Shown here: positions 47,924 through 60,839 of the stretch, in pieces
How the letters are laid out: each line of letters begins with the position of its first letter
Numbering within the stretch: position 1 is the stretch's first letter
Assembly (NCBI GenBank): GCA_000827265.1
Contig: KN834766.1
Span: forward strand, 367,061 to 431,060
Direction of reading: 5' to 3'
Length of the DNA: 64,000 nucleotides
DNA from: Collybiopsis luxurians FD-317 M1
Lineage: Eukaryota > Basidiomycota > Agaricomycetes > Agaricales > Omphalotaceae
Program-made: the position numbers and the translations under genes
Notes under the pieces: model-generated
Seen by the model: the letters and a program-made list of their open reading frames with translations, nothing else
Databases searched by the model: none
What the model was told of the DNA's origin: nothing

Positions 47924-49961
47924 CTAGAGCTGGATCTGATGATTCTTCATCGGCGTAGGGTCGGCAGGTTGATTGTTCTCGTCTCCTACCGTCGCCATTG
48001 TAGGCCTTCCAGGCCCTACAGGTTTCTGAGCGTTTCCAGTCGTTGTCTTGAGCGTCATCTTGGCAAGCGAATCAACGAGTTCCGAATTAGCGTTCCCCGC
48101 TCCAGAAGAGTTCCGGCCTCCAGCTCCAAACGTGAGACCAACGCCAATATTCGTGTTCCAAATGTTTCCAGAACCTAGTCCTAACCCGAGACTAAGGCCA
48201 GAGCCGCAAGAGAAACCGTTACCAGAATGAGAGATGGTGCTTTTGGTACTAGTGGTAGACTGAGCGGATGACTGAGACGACTGCGACGATTGCGACGATT
48301 GGGATGATGACTGGGAAATCAGCGGAGTTAGTACAAGAGGCTTCGGGGCTGTCTTCTCGGTAGGAGCAACAGCAGCCGCACGAGCACTGGCGCTACATTT
48401 ACTTGCATGCTCGAGTAGAAGCCTGTACATCGAGTGGTTAAATCCGACGCACTGAAGAGCGATGACAGCGACTTTGAGGGCCCCAGCAGCGTAAAGTTGA
48501 TTGACTTCGTAAGTGTTCTGGGGTGACGTGTTTTTCCGGCCTTCGATTGTTTCCTTAACGAGCATTTGAGTAGTCTGGTATCGTAAACGTTAGCTATCAC
48601 GCAAAGTGTATAGAGCAGGGCGAAGAACCTCATTGGACAAGGCTTCCCACTCCTTTACAGTCAAGTCGTCCATCCTGAAGTATTTGTACACGCCCGCGTA
48701 GTACCAAACTCCGTCCTTGTTGTAGAAGCATTCTGATTATCGTCTGAGTGAGGCATGGTTTTAGTCAGTAGAAAAAAGAATACCGCTCGGCTTAGCCATC
48801 TTTGACATTACGTCAACCGAAGCCCACCGATGCGCGGTCGCAACCCTAGGATTAGTGTTACACTTGAAGACCGGAGTGAGGTAGTATCCGTGCTCTTCAC
48901 GTTGAGGACACCAGGACGTGGTAAGTTGATGCAAGACGTGATAGTCAGATAGGCTGGTTCAGATAGTAAATTGGGTACTAATCAGAGATTATATTCGGCT
49001 TACGAGGTGCGGAGAGGCTGCGAAGAATATCAGTAATGGACAGACTTGACGTAGGAGGAACATACTCCCGGGACGGAGGCAAGAAACTCGTATAGATTGA
49101 GGTACGGAATCGGGATAATGATAGGCTTGAGAGCCTCATCCGGGGCATCTTCTGGGAGAGGTAGGGCCGCTAAGAGTTTGTTCCTGGCGTTGATGATATC
49201 CTCGGCTTCTCCGGATGCAGTAGTGTCTTCGAGCATCTTTGATTTCAATGAATTCCAGGGAGCATACTTCAGTTCAAGGCGGAGTGAGGACGTACGATGG
49301 GATGTACAGAGTCCTCTTGTGCCCCAGGATTGTCGCAGCTCTTAGCAGTACCGTCCTTCGAAGTCCTTATCTCTTCGCGCAAATTCTCGACGGGACCTTC
49401 CAAGTTATAAATTTCGGACTTGAGCCTAGTAACATCTAATTCCCCTTCAGATTTCGTAGCGGGTTCGTCCGAGGATGTTTCGGAATTGAGTCTCTTCTTG
49501 AGGCGTTCAATTTCTTCACTCTTCTGCTTTATCGAGATATATGCGTCCGAGAGCTGTTTGACGGCTGCGTCCCGAGATTTGAGCGCGTTTACGGCTTTCT
49601 TCTGTTCCACAGCAATCTTGATGGCCATTTCCACGACGTTGAAAGGATCCTGAGAGCAGAAAAAATCGGAAAAGCTCTGGTAAAAAGAGCAAGAAAATTT
49701 TACCGCTGATTGTAGTAAAGCAAGCTGCTGCTTCAAAGCTTCCACTTCGTCATTTGAGGCCGCACTACCGCTATAGGATACCATCGAAACAGAGTCGAGA
49801 TTGGCCTCTGAATCGAAGGTTCGCATTGAAGACGCGGTCATGGTCTCGAGTTGAGAGCGATTGGAGAATACGCCGGTTGAAATGCCGCCGTCCGAGCCGG
49901 CCGGGGTGAAATCTACCGCTTTGACCTTGATTTCCGGTTTTGACGTTTCTTCCACCTTCAA
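47924..49961 (-). CDS. DUF6697-type protein with coiled coil, intact copy
   Basis: Exons in minus order: to 49704, 49649-49308, 49266-49066, 49017-49004 (14 nt), 48953-48784, 48732-48629, 48574-47924, about 580 codons. The N-terminus holds DKPEIKVKAVDFT-like sequence and a long coiled coil with heptads (VEALKQQLALLQSA, SEEIERLKKRLN). The conserved C-terminal domain runs from LSDYHVLHQL through FKCNTNPRVATAHRWASVDV, ECFYNKDGVWYYAGVYKYFR, KETIEGRKNTSPQNTYEVNQ and ALQCVGFNHSMYRLL, recognised as an agaricomycete domain named DUF6697. A Ser/Gln repeat and Gly-rich tail follow. The start is unresolved: no in-frame ATG opens the first coding stretch, so a short 5' exon is likely upstream of 49,961. 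The intron ending at 49,267 would be 41 nt or 29 nt, both unusually short. Confidence 0.7.
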
Positions 49962-50983
49962 TTGTTAATCGAGTTAAGATTCTTCTGCATCGTGTCAATG
50001 TACATTCCGAATCTTTGCGAAAAAATAATTCAGAGTTTGCACAGCCGTGCGATCGGAGATATGCCGACTCAGAAGAGTACAGTTCTGGCGAGAATAGAAT
50101 TCCGGATACTTCAAATACTAGCCGTTGGTTGCTTTACAGCTTGAGGGATGAAATCTCAATCTACTATATGTGTCATAAGTGGTGCGTGCCCAAGGCTCTC
50201 TGGCGCATAGAGATAGTAAAAGGGGAAAAAAAAAAGGAAAAACCAACAACGGGGCACGCCAAGGCTCTGAACTCAAAAAGACAGAAAAGCAAAAATGGGC
50301 CAGTTAAATCAGTGGTCTCAGTAATGGCTAGAGATTACCTACTAGCTCCCCTACCATTCTCGAGTGACTACTTTTAAGTACGGAGTGTCAGTGTCATCTT
50401 TGGCTCCTGCTGCATCCGAGGGCAGTCACTCTCCCAAATCACTAGCCATACAATTCTGGCATGAAAGCTTGGAAATTCGGTTTGGATCTGACTAGTACTC
50501 ATACTCGGAGCAAAATCCTAGGTCCAAAGCAGGAATAGACAAGAACAAGTTGAAAACTGCCTACAGTCTATACTACTTAGATCTGCCATTGGAAGATATT
50601 GCATAGAGCACAATATATATATATGAAAATTTGAGCAATAAACCCAATGAGTGCAGGTAAAGAAGAAAAAAATAGGGATGCCAAGGTACTTACTCACAGC
50701 TAGCGAAACAGGATATCTAAACAGAGTTAAACAATATAGATGGTATCAACGGAATAAAATAACACAAGAATAACTAACTATCAAACTTGTATCTGCACAG
50801 GATTCAGGAAGTCAAATTGTCAACTAAGCTAACCTTATATGTCTCTTTGGTTAGTACCGTCCTGCTAAATAGGTAACCTTCTCTCAACTTTCTTAGCCTT
50901 TCCTTCAATTATTCATTCGCGAATCGCAATCCTCGGCTCTTAAACTCCTTCTCTCTGTACATCACTAGAACACTGAATTCACA
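49962..50983. other. 5' flank of the DUF6697-type gene and left edge of the CpG-poor island
   Basis: Up to about 50,290 the sequence has a diverged match in 58,530-58,835. From about 50,400 CpG becomes scarce, marking the edge of the next island. No gene here. Confidence 0.5.
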
Positions 50984-53900
50984 TCAACCTGATGTTTCTG
51001 CACCCACAGCCATTTCAATGTCTCCTGGTGTCTCTTTCCAGGGCACTTGCAACATATGGATCAATTGGGTTCCCATGTAGCAGAGTTTTTGCCATGAATT
51101 CAAAATCAGAGTCTTGAATATTCCATTCTTACCACGTGCAACGTCTTGGGAAGCAGGTGGTAATGAGGAAGTGATCATGTCGGGGTCTGCTTGTGATCCA
51201 GTCTCAGATTCTGGCAGGGGATTATGACTGGTGTTCACAGGACCTGGACAGCCGCTCCGAATAAAGGCTGTGAATTTTGGAAGATGCTGTTCAAACTGAT
51301 ATCTGCTAAAGTAAACATTATCAAGAATAAAGTCCTTTTGAGACAAGACTGAGATGCATTGGTGCCATTTATCCTCTGGAATTACAAATCCAGTTTGTGC
51401 ATTTAGCCAAGCAATAAACAAGCTCGTTCTTGCTATCTGCTCTGTGGATCCTAGGGACTGGGCACAGAACCTCTCCAGTACTCCATTGCTTGATAAATAT
51501 ACCATCACTCTGCAAAACAAAGCATGATTAGTTTTTGACAAAAGTTCTAAAGCAGCCTCAAATCCAGGCACTTCTTCATAAACTAACACTTCTGCAGGAA
51601 GACAGCTGTCTAGTAATTGGTTCCATACATCATCTGTCCAGGAATTATCCAAGGGAAGAAGAACTTTTTCGAACAATGTTCTCAAAAGGACTTCAATGTA
51701 TGTGCCTCCATATTCTCTTCCTTGCTCAACAATATCATTACATCTCTTGATTAGTCCAGAAATTATCTGAGGAGATATAATATCTCTACTTATTTGTCTT
51801 ACTCTGTGAGAATAAAGTACTGAGTACATTGTTTTAAAAATCTCAGATATTTCTGGAGATAGTGCAGCTCCTTGTGTGGAACCTGAAAGCTTCCAAAATT
51901 GATTGCTGTTCAAGAGCGGAGAGTTCAAGCAATTAAGCAGACACTGTAGAATAAGAGTTGTTTCAGCTTCAACATTTACTGAAGATCCTTTTTCCGAACA
52001 GCGGTCCCAGCTCCGGGCATAATCACGCATAGCTTTAAGAGAATGCTCTACAAGATGAGGATACTCTCTCCACATCCTATGACTGCTAATTACAAGTTCA
52101 AGGAGCTGAAGATGGGTAGGAATATCGTGGATCTGGTCATAGAAACTTTCGGGTAATCTGTAACATTCTTTGATATAACCCATGAGTAATTTGTATAAAT
52201 GCTCTGAGGCAAAATTTTCAAGAAAGGCTTCAATGTTGCATGGTTGAGTGAGATGCAGCTGAGATACTGCTGTATTTTTTGCATTACCTCTGCTTTGGCA
52301 AGAATACAAGGGCCATTGTAATCGTTGGATACGATTGTATATGATCTCCTGCCCCAATTCTTTTGGCCTATGAGTTATAGCTAGTTTGAGCAATTTCTCA
52401 AAGATAAAGTCCTGCTCAAATTTAGAAAGATCATTGGAGCGCGGCCCCAAGGAAAGCTGGAACCAGGTAGTCCAAAGAACAGGCTCATGCTCAATAATTG
52501 TACCATCACCGTCAGATTGGAGTGCATTCATAATGAACTGTCTAAATATTTTGTCATCATATACAAAGCCTGGGATGATTGCGGAGGAGTAGGATTCATG
52601 TGGAAGAGGAAGCAAAGATAAATCCAAATCAAAAGTTCCTGAGTGGAGCAGAGTGCGAGTGGCCCGACAAAATATCACATCCTGATTGTTCCATCTTGCA
52701 TCTTGATATCTCTTATAAATTTCCCCCATTAGTTGCAATGATTTGCCTTTAGAAATTTCTTCTATCACAGCCAGATTATGAAGATCCAAGTTACTCAGAG
52801 CATCCAATGCTATAATCCTGGCAGATGTGTTAGTGGACGAGCTAATAAGCCAGGACAATGCATGAGGATCTGTATTCCAGTCCTTGAAATTATTTTTAAT
52901 AAAGTTAATTTCCATTTCCTTTAAGTTGTGTTTCGAGTTTGTATTCAATCGAAAGTCTATCGCCCACTGAGGCATAATATGAGTGGAAAGCCATAGCAAT
53001 GGATGATGTAAAATCTCAAAAATATGTAAATATTGCTGTCTTATCTTCCCTGTAGTTGAAATCTCTCCATTTCGAAAGTTTTCAACATTGCCATGAGCTT
53101 TTGGCAGATTGTGACCTGCTTTGACTTTTTCATCTGTAATTGGCATGATGAAACCAAGATGGTAGACTGCCTTTATAATTAGTGGAAACACCAAGGAGGT
53201 AAGCGGTGTTTTATATGGGCAGTCCAGGAACCACACTGGCAGCAAATTACAGACAAAGTAGAGAGTCAAAATTGAAAAAATCAAAATATCTACAATGACA
53301 GCTATTGCAAGGCTCAGTTCATGAAGAAATAAAAGTAGTCCCACCAAGAAAAGAGCCATTGAAAGATGAATACACATAGGCAATAGACCAAGTATTAAGG
53401 ACATGTGCCATTTCTCCAGACCCATGAATCGAAAATGACGGATTCGTGCTCTCTCTTGAGGGGTTCCAGTGGGAATAGCTATATACTGATGAATCCACTG
53501 CTTTGCTACTACAGCACTGAGAGCAGTTCCAAGGCTAAGAACAAGGCTTGTGAACCAAAGAATATTTAATGCCACATCAAGAGGGTTTGCATGAAACTTT
53601 GATGAAGGTGTCAATGAAGAGGATGGTACTTCATGTGCTGATGAACCATTCATTGCAGCTCTTTGCAAAGCTATAGATTCAGCCAAAAGGTTTGCACTGA
53701 CTTCACCCCAATCAAAAGCAAGCCTGCTGGAAGTTTCAACAACAAATGTGGTGAGCACAGCGGAAAATAGGGCACCCTACACAGAACATAATTCAGCATT
53801 GCATACCTAAAGGTAAATTGCAAGTAAGAAGAAATACCAGTACTAGAAGAGCATCCAATCCGTCTGTCCAGTTCTCAACCCTGTCATTATCCAGCTTGTC

Positions 53901-54545
53901 CAGTTCATCATTATATACTTTCCACACTCTTGCGTTGGGTTTTAGTTCCCCATACATTGGATCGTCCGCATAGATATTTTCATAATCATACTCATCTCCC
54001 CCTGTGATTGATTATGTCAGTTGATTTAAGAAATTAGAGGAGTCCACATACTTCCAGCCTGTGTTGGGGATCGAGAACCATACAAAGGTTTTTTGATTCT
54101 GGGTTTGGAAGTGACTCTATGATGACTGTTATTCCATTGGTTTCCTTCGTCTTCGCTTTCCTTGATGCAAGTGCAGCAACAGCAGCTTTTCGTCGCCTCT
54201 CTGTTGCCTGCAGGAGGGCACCCTTGTTCAAAAGACAATTCATCTAAATTGTCTCTTTCAGCATATCCACCATGCATTAATAGTCTTGAACTTACCGAGT
54301 AAGTTATTATTGAATGTGGAGCTGCTAGTAACTTTTTTTTCGTCAACATAATGACTATCATTGGTTGGACTGGAAGGCATGGTGTCTTCCTGAATGGGAA
54401 TCGCACTCCCCGCTGTACCGTGACCACTATCAGCCCCTTCAACAATCAGACCTTCTTTATCCTGTTGCAGAGAAGTATGCTCATTTGAGGAGCTCAAGGC
54501 TGAAAGCGGCACGGCAAGCATGTTGGGCTTAGGATATTCAGCCAT
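50984..54545 (-). CDS. DUF6535 membrane protein, 1,125 aa
   Basis: Four exons (54545-54296, 54222-54052, 54001-53838, 53776-50984) sum to 1,125 codons plus stop. The domain starts with VWKVYNDELDKLDNDRVENW and DGLDALLVL, then the first membrane segment GALFSAVLTTFVV. Further membrane segments are ILWFTSLVLSLGTALSAVVA followed by KQW; a region around WHMSLILGLLPMCIHLSMAL and LVGLLLFLHEL; and IVDILIFSILTLYFVC. This four-span layout is that of DUF6535, an agaricomycete domain of unknown role. The remaining ~800 residues are helical with no family recognised. The ATG is clear and a TATA-like ATAAATA lies about 35 bp upstream. The long exon is fully open although the DNA is as CpG-poor as the dead elements on the left. 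Confidence 0.85.
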
Positions 54546-56263
54546 GGGACTGAAGAAAAAAGAGGTTGGCCCAAGCTGTATTTATGGCAGTGAGTGAAAG
54601 CTGGAACAGATCGTGATGAGATGCTGTCGGAACTGACTTTTATTGACTGTTCACAAGGGCAGAAGTCATGGGACCCAACAAACTCGATAAAAATAGGCTC
54701 TGGTGAATACAAGGCTGAGTGCCTCGCTGTTTCTTCAGGTTAGGAATCAGTAAATCAGAAGAAATGGTTGATGTCAGATCCCTTCCATTAATAGCTCCAC
54801 CCATCAGACCTATAAAAAGACAACATTTGTTCCCTGATGTAGGGCATGTTCCGAGTGTCATGTAGTGCTGCCGTGGCTTAGCCGAAGGCCTCTCCGGCTT
54901 AATTTAACTATTGCATTTTTTGGTGCGAGTGGACTCAGCAATGAAGGAAACACCAGTATGTTGTCAAATTGTGCCTATATGTTCCACTACAATATGAGAT
55001 TCATTGCTGCTCAGCTCAAAGTGTTTGGACATCGTTGAGGGAGAACATAACTTTTTGTCACAAGGCTGGTTTCACTCTCAAATATATTTGTGGCCGAACC
55101 ATAAGTCAATGGTTTATTAGATACATTTTGAACCCTTTGTAAAATTAAGTGCCATGATCCCTGTCTACACGTGCCAGCCATAATGATTCTAGTATAGAAT
55201 CTATTATAATTGGGAGATGTATTGATACAATTATTCTTGGCCAAGACTGGATGGCAGCGTCACTGACAGTATCAGTGTTCCTTAATTGTGGTAGATAGAT
55301 GCTGCAGTTACTATCACCTCATTGACATTCTGTGTTAAAAAATTGAACTAGTCCCTGCACATAATTGCTGCAATAAATAATTACCATTGTCCAGCAGACG
55401 ATTCATTGAAAATAGATGCTGCAAAAACTGATTGCTGTTCTTGCAGAGATCTTGCACTGAAATTCATTCCTGCAACTGTGCCACAGCAGTTGATTGCTGC
55501 CCTCTGCAAGATCCTTCATTGTGAACTATTACTACTTAACTTCACTGCTGCTTTACACAACATCGTTAACTACAAATAAGTGTTACTCCAAATTTAAGTG
55601 CTCCTTCCTTAATGGGAGATTGTGCACTGAACATTCTTGCTACTGAATTTAGATGCCACCATCTGTGAGACCATCCACTGCAGTAAATTCTGTTGAAATT
55701 AAATGCTGTCATCTATGAGACCAGTCACTGCAAGTCAATGCTATAGTAATTGGTTGCTGCCTATTGAACTTATTTACTGCCTAATGAAAGACTAGGATCA
55801 TTCACTGCAACTGGTTAGTACTACAGCAATCAATTGCTACCTTGTAAAATATTATTCGTATTTGCCAAAGTTATACATATACAAAGATTGTATGTTATTG
55901 ACTATACATTTTGTATACTGATAATGCTGTTCAATTTATTAGTAATTTATTACTGTGAAATGAATGAACAAATGAATAGGCCCACCTGTGGGACATGAAA
56001 ATTGTACAAGCAGGCTTGATATTTAGAACCTGCTGTACCTGTTTGGACGACAGGCCGCTTTCCACATATCTACCTGATGTAGTTCAATATAGACAGGATT
56101 GATGCTGGGCGGCGTTACGTGTAAGATCAATATGGCGACTCTATATCGCGAGTCCACCAGTGACATGATGTACTTCTGAAAGCCTACCGAAACTTTCTTC
56201 CGTCGGACGCAAGGGAGGGGAAGCTGACGGTGAACATAATGTTAATGAAGGTCTCTAGTACCC
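54546..56263. repeat. CpG-poor flank with degenerate TGCTGC-type minisatellite
   Basis: At about 55,270-55,880 units containing ATGCTG, TGAGACCA and CACTGCA recur at roughly 50-65 bp, for example CATCTGTGAGACCATCCACT and CATCTATGAGACCAGTCACT. Units are strongly decayed. CpG returns at about 56,040. No gene on either strand. Confidence 0.5.
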
Positions 56264-58835
56264 GAGGTGGGAAAAATACAAATACTGCTTCTTGTCATTG
56301 GAACGGTTTCCAGCCGTTCCAAACAGCGCTATTAAGCGCCGTTTGGGGTCATTTGGCAGGTGGATTGGCACTCATACCTAGATTTGGTTCAGGCTCGGCC
56401 CGAGGCATTTCATGGTCATCTATAGATAGGGTCGATGTACTGTACGCTACTTCACCGCTATCCACCATATTCGCCGCGTCAAGGCTTGCCTGCAGTCCCC
56501 TCGGCCCATTCCATCATCCATAATTCCGAAAAAGAAATGTTATTTCCATAGTAAACTTTATTTAGACCCCAAAATCCAACCAAGGCAAATATGCTGCGAG
56601 GTACATGATATGAAATGCATGCAATACTGTCCGATCAGAGGAATACAAAGTCGAAAAAGCGGTATTTGAGGGGGCTACGAAGCGAATCATCCTATTTCTG
56701 GGCCTGAGCACGACTTAACTAACGGTTCTGCATATCGCCCCAGTACCAGTAGGCTGCTCATTTTCATCTCCTACCATGCTGAGGTAGGCTTTCCGCACCC
56801 AACAAGGTTTCCGAGAGTTTCCAGTCATCTTCTTGAGTGTCATCATCTTGACAAGAGAATCGACGAACTCCGAATTGGCCGATTTTCCTACACCACAACC
56901 GTCACTAGGAGCCGAATTCTGGCCCCAGTTTCTGAATGTAAAAACAATGCCGAGGATTGTGAAACCAAGACTGAGCGCAGAGAACCCAGAGAACCCGTTA
57001 CCAGGATGGGAGATGGCACTATTCGTGCTGAAAGTAGCTTAAGCCGGTGACTGCGGCGACCGCGATCATTGGGATAATGATTGAGGAGTCAACTGAGATG
57101 GTAGAGTCAGCTTTGGAGCTGGGCCCTCTTCTCGGAAAGAGCAGTAACAGCCGCACAAGCGCTTGCGCTGCATTTATGTACGTACTCGAGTAAAAGTCTA
57201 TACATCGAATGGTTGAATCCGACGCATCGAAGGGCGATAACAGCAACTTCGAGGGGCCGCAGCGGCAGAAGAGTAGATTGACTTCGTAAGTGTTCCGGGG
57301 TTACGTGTTCATCCGGCCTTCGATCGTTTCCTTGACGAGTGTTCGAGTATTTTAGAGGAAGTGAACAAAATGGTATGTGACACGTAGGCTACGAGCCCTA
57401 GCAAGTAAAACAGAAAGCGTCGAACCTTATCGCATAAGGTTTCCCATTCCTTTACGGTCAAATCACCTATCCTGAAGCACTGCACAAGTACTCCTTATAC
57501 CAGACTCCATCCTTGTTGTAGAAGCGTTCTGGTTATCTTCTCAGTGGCGCATGGTACCATTAGTCAGTAAAGGTAACGAATACCACTTGAGCTTGGTCAT
57601 CTTTGACATCACATCAACCGAAGCCCACCGATGCGCGGTCGCAACCCAACTACTAGTTGATGCAAGATGCAATATTTCGATAGGTTAGTCAGAAGTGTAA
57701 ATGGTGTTCCTGATAAGAGAATGAACTCGCCTTACGAGGCGCGGAGAGGCTGTGACGAATATTAGTATAGGACAGACTTGATGTGCAAGCAGAACATACT
57801 CCTGGTACGGAGGCACGAAACTCGTATAGATTGACGTACGGAATTGGGATGATGATGGGCTTGAGAACTTCATTAGTAGTGTCATCGGGGAGAGGTAAAG
57901 CAGCTAAGGATTTATTTCTGGTGTTGATGATGTTCTTTGCTTCCCCGGATGCAGTAGCTTCTCCGAGAGTCTTTGAACTCAATGAGTTCTTGGAAACATA
58001 CTTCATTTAAAAACGGAGTGAGGACGTACAGTGAGATGTATATTTTCATGTGCCTCAGAACTGTCGCCGCTTATAGCAGTGTGAATCTACGGCATCTTTT
58101 TCAAGAATATTTTCAGGAATACTGAAGTGTGCGTCCGAGAGCTGTTCAAGGACTACGTCCTAAAATATGAGCGCAGTCACGGCTTTAATCTGTTCCACAG
58201 TAATCTTGATGGCCATCTCTACGACATTGTAAGCAACCGTGAGTTCAGAAAAGTCGGCAAGGCTTTGTAAAGAAAATTCACCGCTGATTGCAGTAAAGCA
58301 AGCTGCTGTTTCGAAGTTTCTATTTCGTTGTCTGGGGCCATAATACCGTTATGAGATGCCATCGTAACGAAGCCAAGATTGACCTCTGAAGCACAAGTTT
58401 TGCGTTGAGGACGTGGTCATGGTTTCAAGTTGAGAGCCGATTGAAATGCCCGCCCGACCGAGCCGGCCGGGTGAAATTTACTGCTTTGACCTTGATTTCC
58501 GGTTTTGGCATTTCCTCCATCTTCAAGCTTCAATTGTCAGCCAACTCAGGTTTTCTCTCCAAGGTGTCAAAAATCAATATCGAGTCTTCATAAAACAATA
58601 ACTCAGAGCCGTGCCGTCAGAAATACACCCACTCAGAGGATTAGAGTCCGATCCTAACAAATTTCGGATTCCGTTCATTCCTGGTACTCATACTAGATAT
58701 TGGTTGCTTTGCAGCTTGGAGGATGAAATTTACTATAGTTCTATGTGTCGTACGTGGTGCATACACACAGTTTTGCGGCACACAGCTAGCAAAAGAGAAA
58801 ATTAACAACGAATACCGACAATAAGGAACGCCATG
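56264..58835 (-). pseudogene. decayed direct duplicate of the DUF6697-type gene
   Basis: The whole of 47,720-50,290 is matched here in the same orientation, including 3' and 5' flanks, with about 300 bp extra near 56,295-56,600. Readable pieces include GEATASGEAKNIINTRNKSL and PLPDDTTNEVLKPIIIPIPY (57,690-58,006), the VATAHRW-encoding part near 57,630, and the N-terminal KPEIKVKAV part near 58,490. Frameshifts and stops separate them, so no product is expected. The first coding stretch does have an ATG here (about 58,520), where the intact copy has GTG. Confidence 0.8.
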
Positions 58836-59803
58836 GCCCGCCGAGTAGGACCATTAGTCGAAAACGAGAACACTGAAGGTGAGTTACCTGATCACTTATA
58901 TGTGTATCTGCGGAAGCCGATACGATGACATATCATCATCCTTAATACTCAAGTCTGAACCAAGTATGAGCTGTCCTTGAGCGAACACTCAGGATAAGCA
59001 CGGAAATTCATTTTACTCCGGACAGATGCTCGCACAAGAGCTTTCTCTCTTTCTCTCAGTACTCCGAACCCGAAGAGCCGAGTACCTGAAAGCGATTTGA
59101 AAGTAGAATTAGACTTACAAGACGGTCAGTAACGACCGTTGATTTTTGTAGACGTGACTGCCTTGGTCAAAGGTAATAATGCACTAGAAACTTCTGCAGC
59201 CTACATAATTATTCCAGAAGCTTCTTTCCGCCGGACCAGAGCATGTCACTACCTTGCCGCCTACAAATTGTACAGTAAAAATATACAGTGTGACCAGAGT
59301 TCCATTCTCGTTCTAAATGGAACTAGTACTAATGCAAGTAGACAGTTTCTTATCAGTTCTACAAGTCGCGTCATTACCTCTCAAAAGTGGCAGCCAGTAA
59401 CGCTAGGGCCTTTCCAATTTACCCGGGAGCTATACGGTGAATTCTCTAAAGAACATGTTTTCATAGATGCTTGTGCGCCTCTACATTTAGTATCGGAGAT
59501 TTTCTCCGCTCTTCCTCTGGGATCTGCTTACATACAATCCCTGGAGAGCCTGCCAAGTTTTTATGCCTACTCTTAACCCCATAATCATATCGGGGAACAT
59601 GGCCGGACAGGAATCGACATTGATATCTGACACTAAGAGCAATCTCCTGTTGAGGCCGAGCAATGCGCACGACGGCGATCCACTTCCCGTCCATGACCAG
59701 TATAAAACAATGGGTTAAACGACCATGGAAGCCTATCCAACAACTTCTCCCTGAGTTCATCGGATAACCTCTTCTTCTGCCTAACGACCCTCTATTGTCC
59801 GAT
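58836..59803 (+). other. intergenic; promoter of the small secreted protein
   Basis: One 145-codon frame at 59139-59576 has no recognisable features and is not accepted as a gene. AGTATAAAAC at 59,699-59,708 is a good TATA box about 100 bp before the next ATG. Confidence 0.5.
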
Positions 59804-60368
59804 ATGAAGTTTGCTGCTTCCCTCTTCGCTAGCGCCATTGCTTTCTTTGCTGCCTCTGTCAGCGCCGCCCCTCTGGACGTCTGGGATCCTACCATCACCT
59901 CCCCTGTTGCTGGAACTGTATGGACAATTGGCACGCAGGTCAACGTTACCTGGTATGTATCAAAATTTTTGATGAATTTCTTTCGCTGATGTGAACGGCT
60001 TCGCCTTGAATATGTAGGAGCACTGCTGACGAGCCCGCCCATGTTTCCAACGGTGGACAAATTGTGCTTGCTTTGAACCAGATTGAAAGTTCGTGTCTAT
60101 TTTTGTTGCACGTTCGAGCTTTCATTTAATTTGCTGTTATCTCGCTTTCAAGTCGAAAGTTTGAGTCCCATTTTCGATCTGGCCGCAGCGGATGGCTTTT
60201 ACACAGTTACGGTTCCCAATGTCCCAGCTGGCGACGACTATCAGATTGTCCGTAAGTAAAATCTCCCGCGAACGGTCCTCTGAATCCTGCGCTGAGCACT
60301 GAATTATATGTACAGTCTTTGGGGACTCAGGAAACATCGGACCTTCTTTCAGCATCGTGGCTGCCTGA
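59804..60368 (+). CDS. small secreted Kre9/Knh1-like protein, 123 aa
   Basis: Four exons (59804-59952, 60018-60088, 60153-60251, 60316-60368) sum to 123 codons plus stop. MKFAASLFASAIAFFAASVSA is a strong signal peptide. The mature part begins APLDVWDPTITSPVAGTVW, then GTQVNVTWSTAD, QIVLALNQIE, VTVPNVPAGDDYQIVLFGDS and SPSFSI-type end GPSFSIVAA: the fold of the Kre9/Knh1-like N-terminal domain, seen in many small fungal cell-surface proteins. No GPI signal follows, so it is probably secreted or loosely wall-bound. The length is typical of the single-domain forms. Confidence 0.88.
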
Positions 60369-60839
60369 GTCAACTACCACCAAGTATACTTGACATAAGT
60401 CGAATTTGTGCGGAAAGATTCACTATATTCGATGGAGGGATGCACGTATCTTGATATAGCCTTGTACTTACGGACATTCTTTGATGAACGTTATGACTTT
60501 CTTGAAACTCCTGCGGCCCAGTGCTACTTTGAGACAATGAAATTTACAATCCTATATTCCCGAGAGCTGTCGCTATTTTCCAATCCTCCGGATTTCGTGG
60601 TTTTGACTTGTTCCTCCAGGTGTTCAACATCTTGTTTGGCAGCTGTGTCCCAAGTTTTGAGTGGGATCATGTCCTTGTCCCGCTCTATAAAAATTTAACA
60701 GCTATCTCCCCCATGTAGTGTGGATCCTGAGCGCGAAAAAAAAAAAAAAAAAAGAAAAAAAAAGTCGGCAAATCTTCGGTAACAAAAGGAGAAAAAAATG
60801 CATCGGTGCTTCACATCTTCTGTTTCATTATCTGATAGT
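60369..60839. other. intergenic with A-rich tract
   Basis: An A-rich run of about 30 bases lies at 60,737-60,766. No gene seen. Confidence 0.5.

Noticed and set aside
54034..54243. ATG-started frame MNCLLNKGALLQ... as an exon of the DUF6535 gene
   Set aside because: It looks protein-like, but it cannot join either neighbour in phase; the alternative frame starting GCPPAGNREATK joins both with standard GT-AG introns.
59139..59576. 145-codon plus-strand frame
   Set aside because: No ATG context, no motif, no splice partners and mixed composition.
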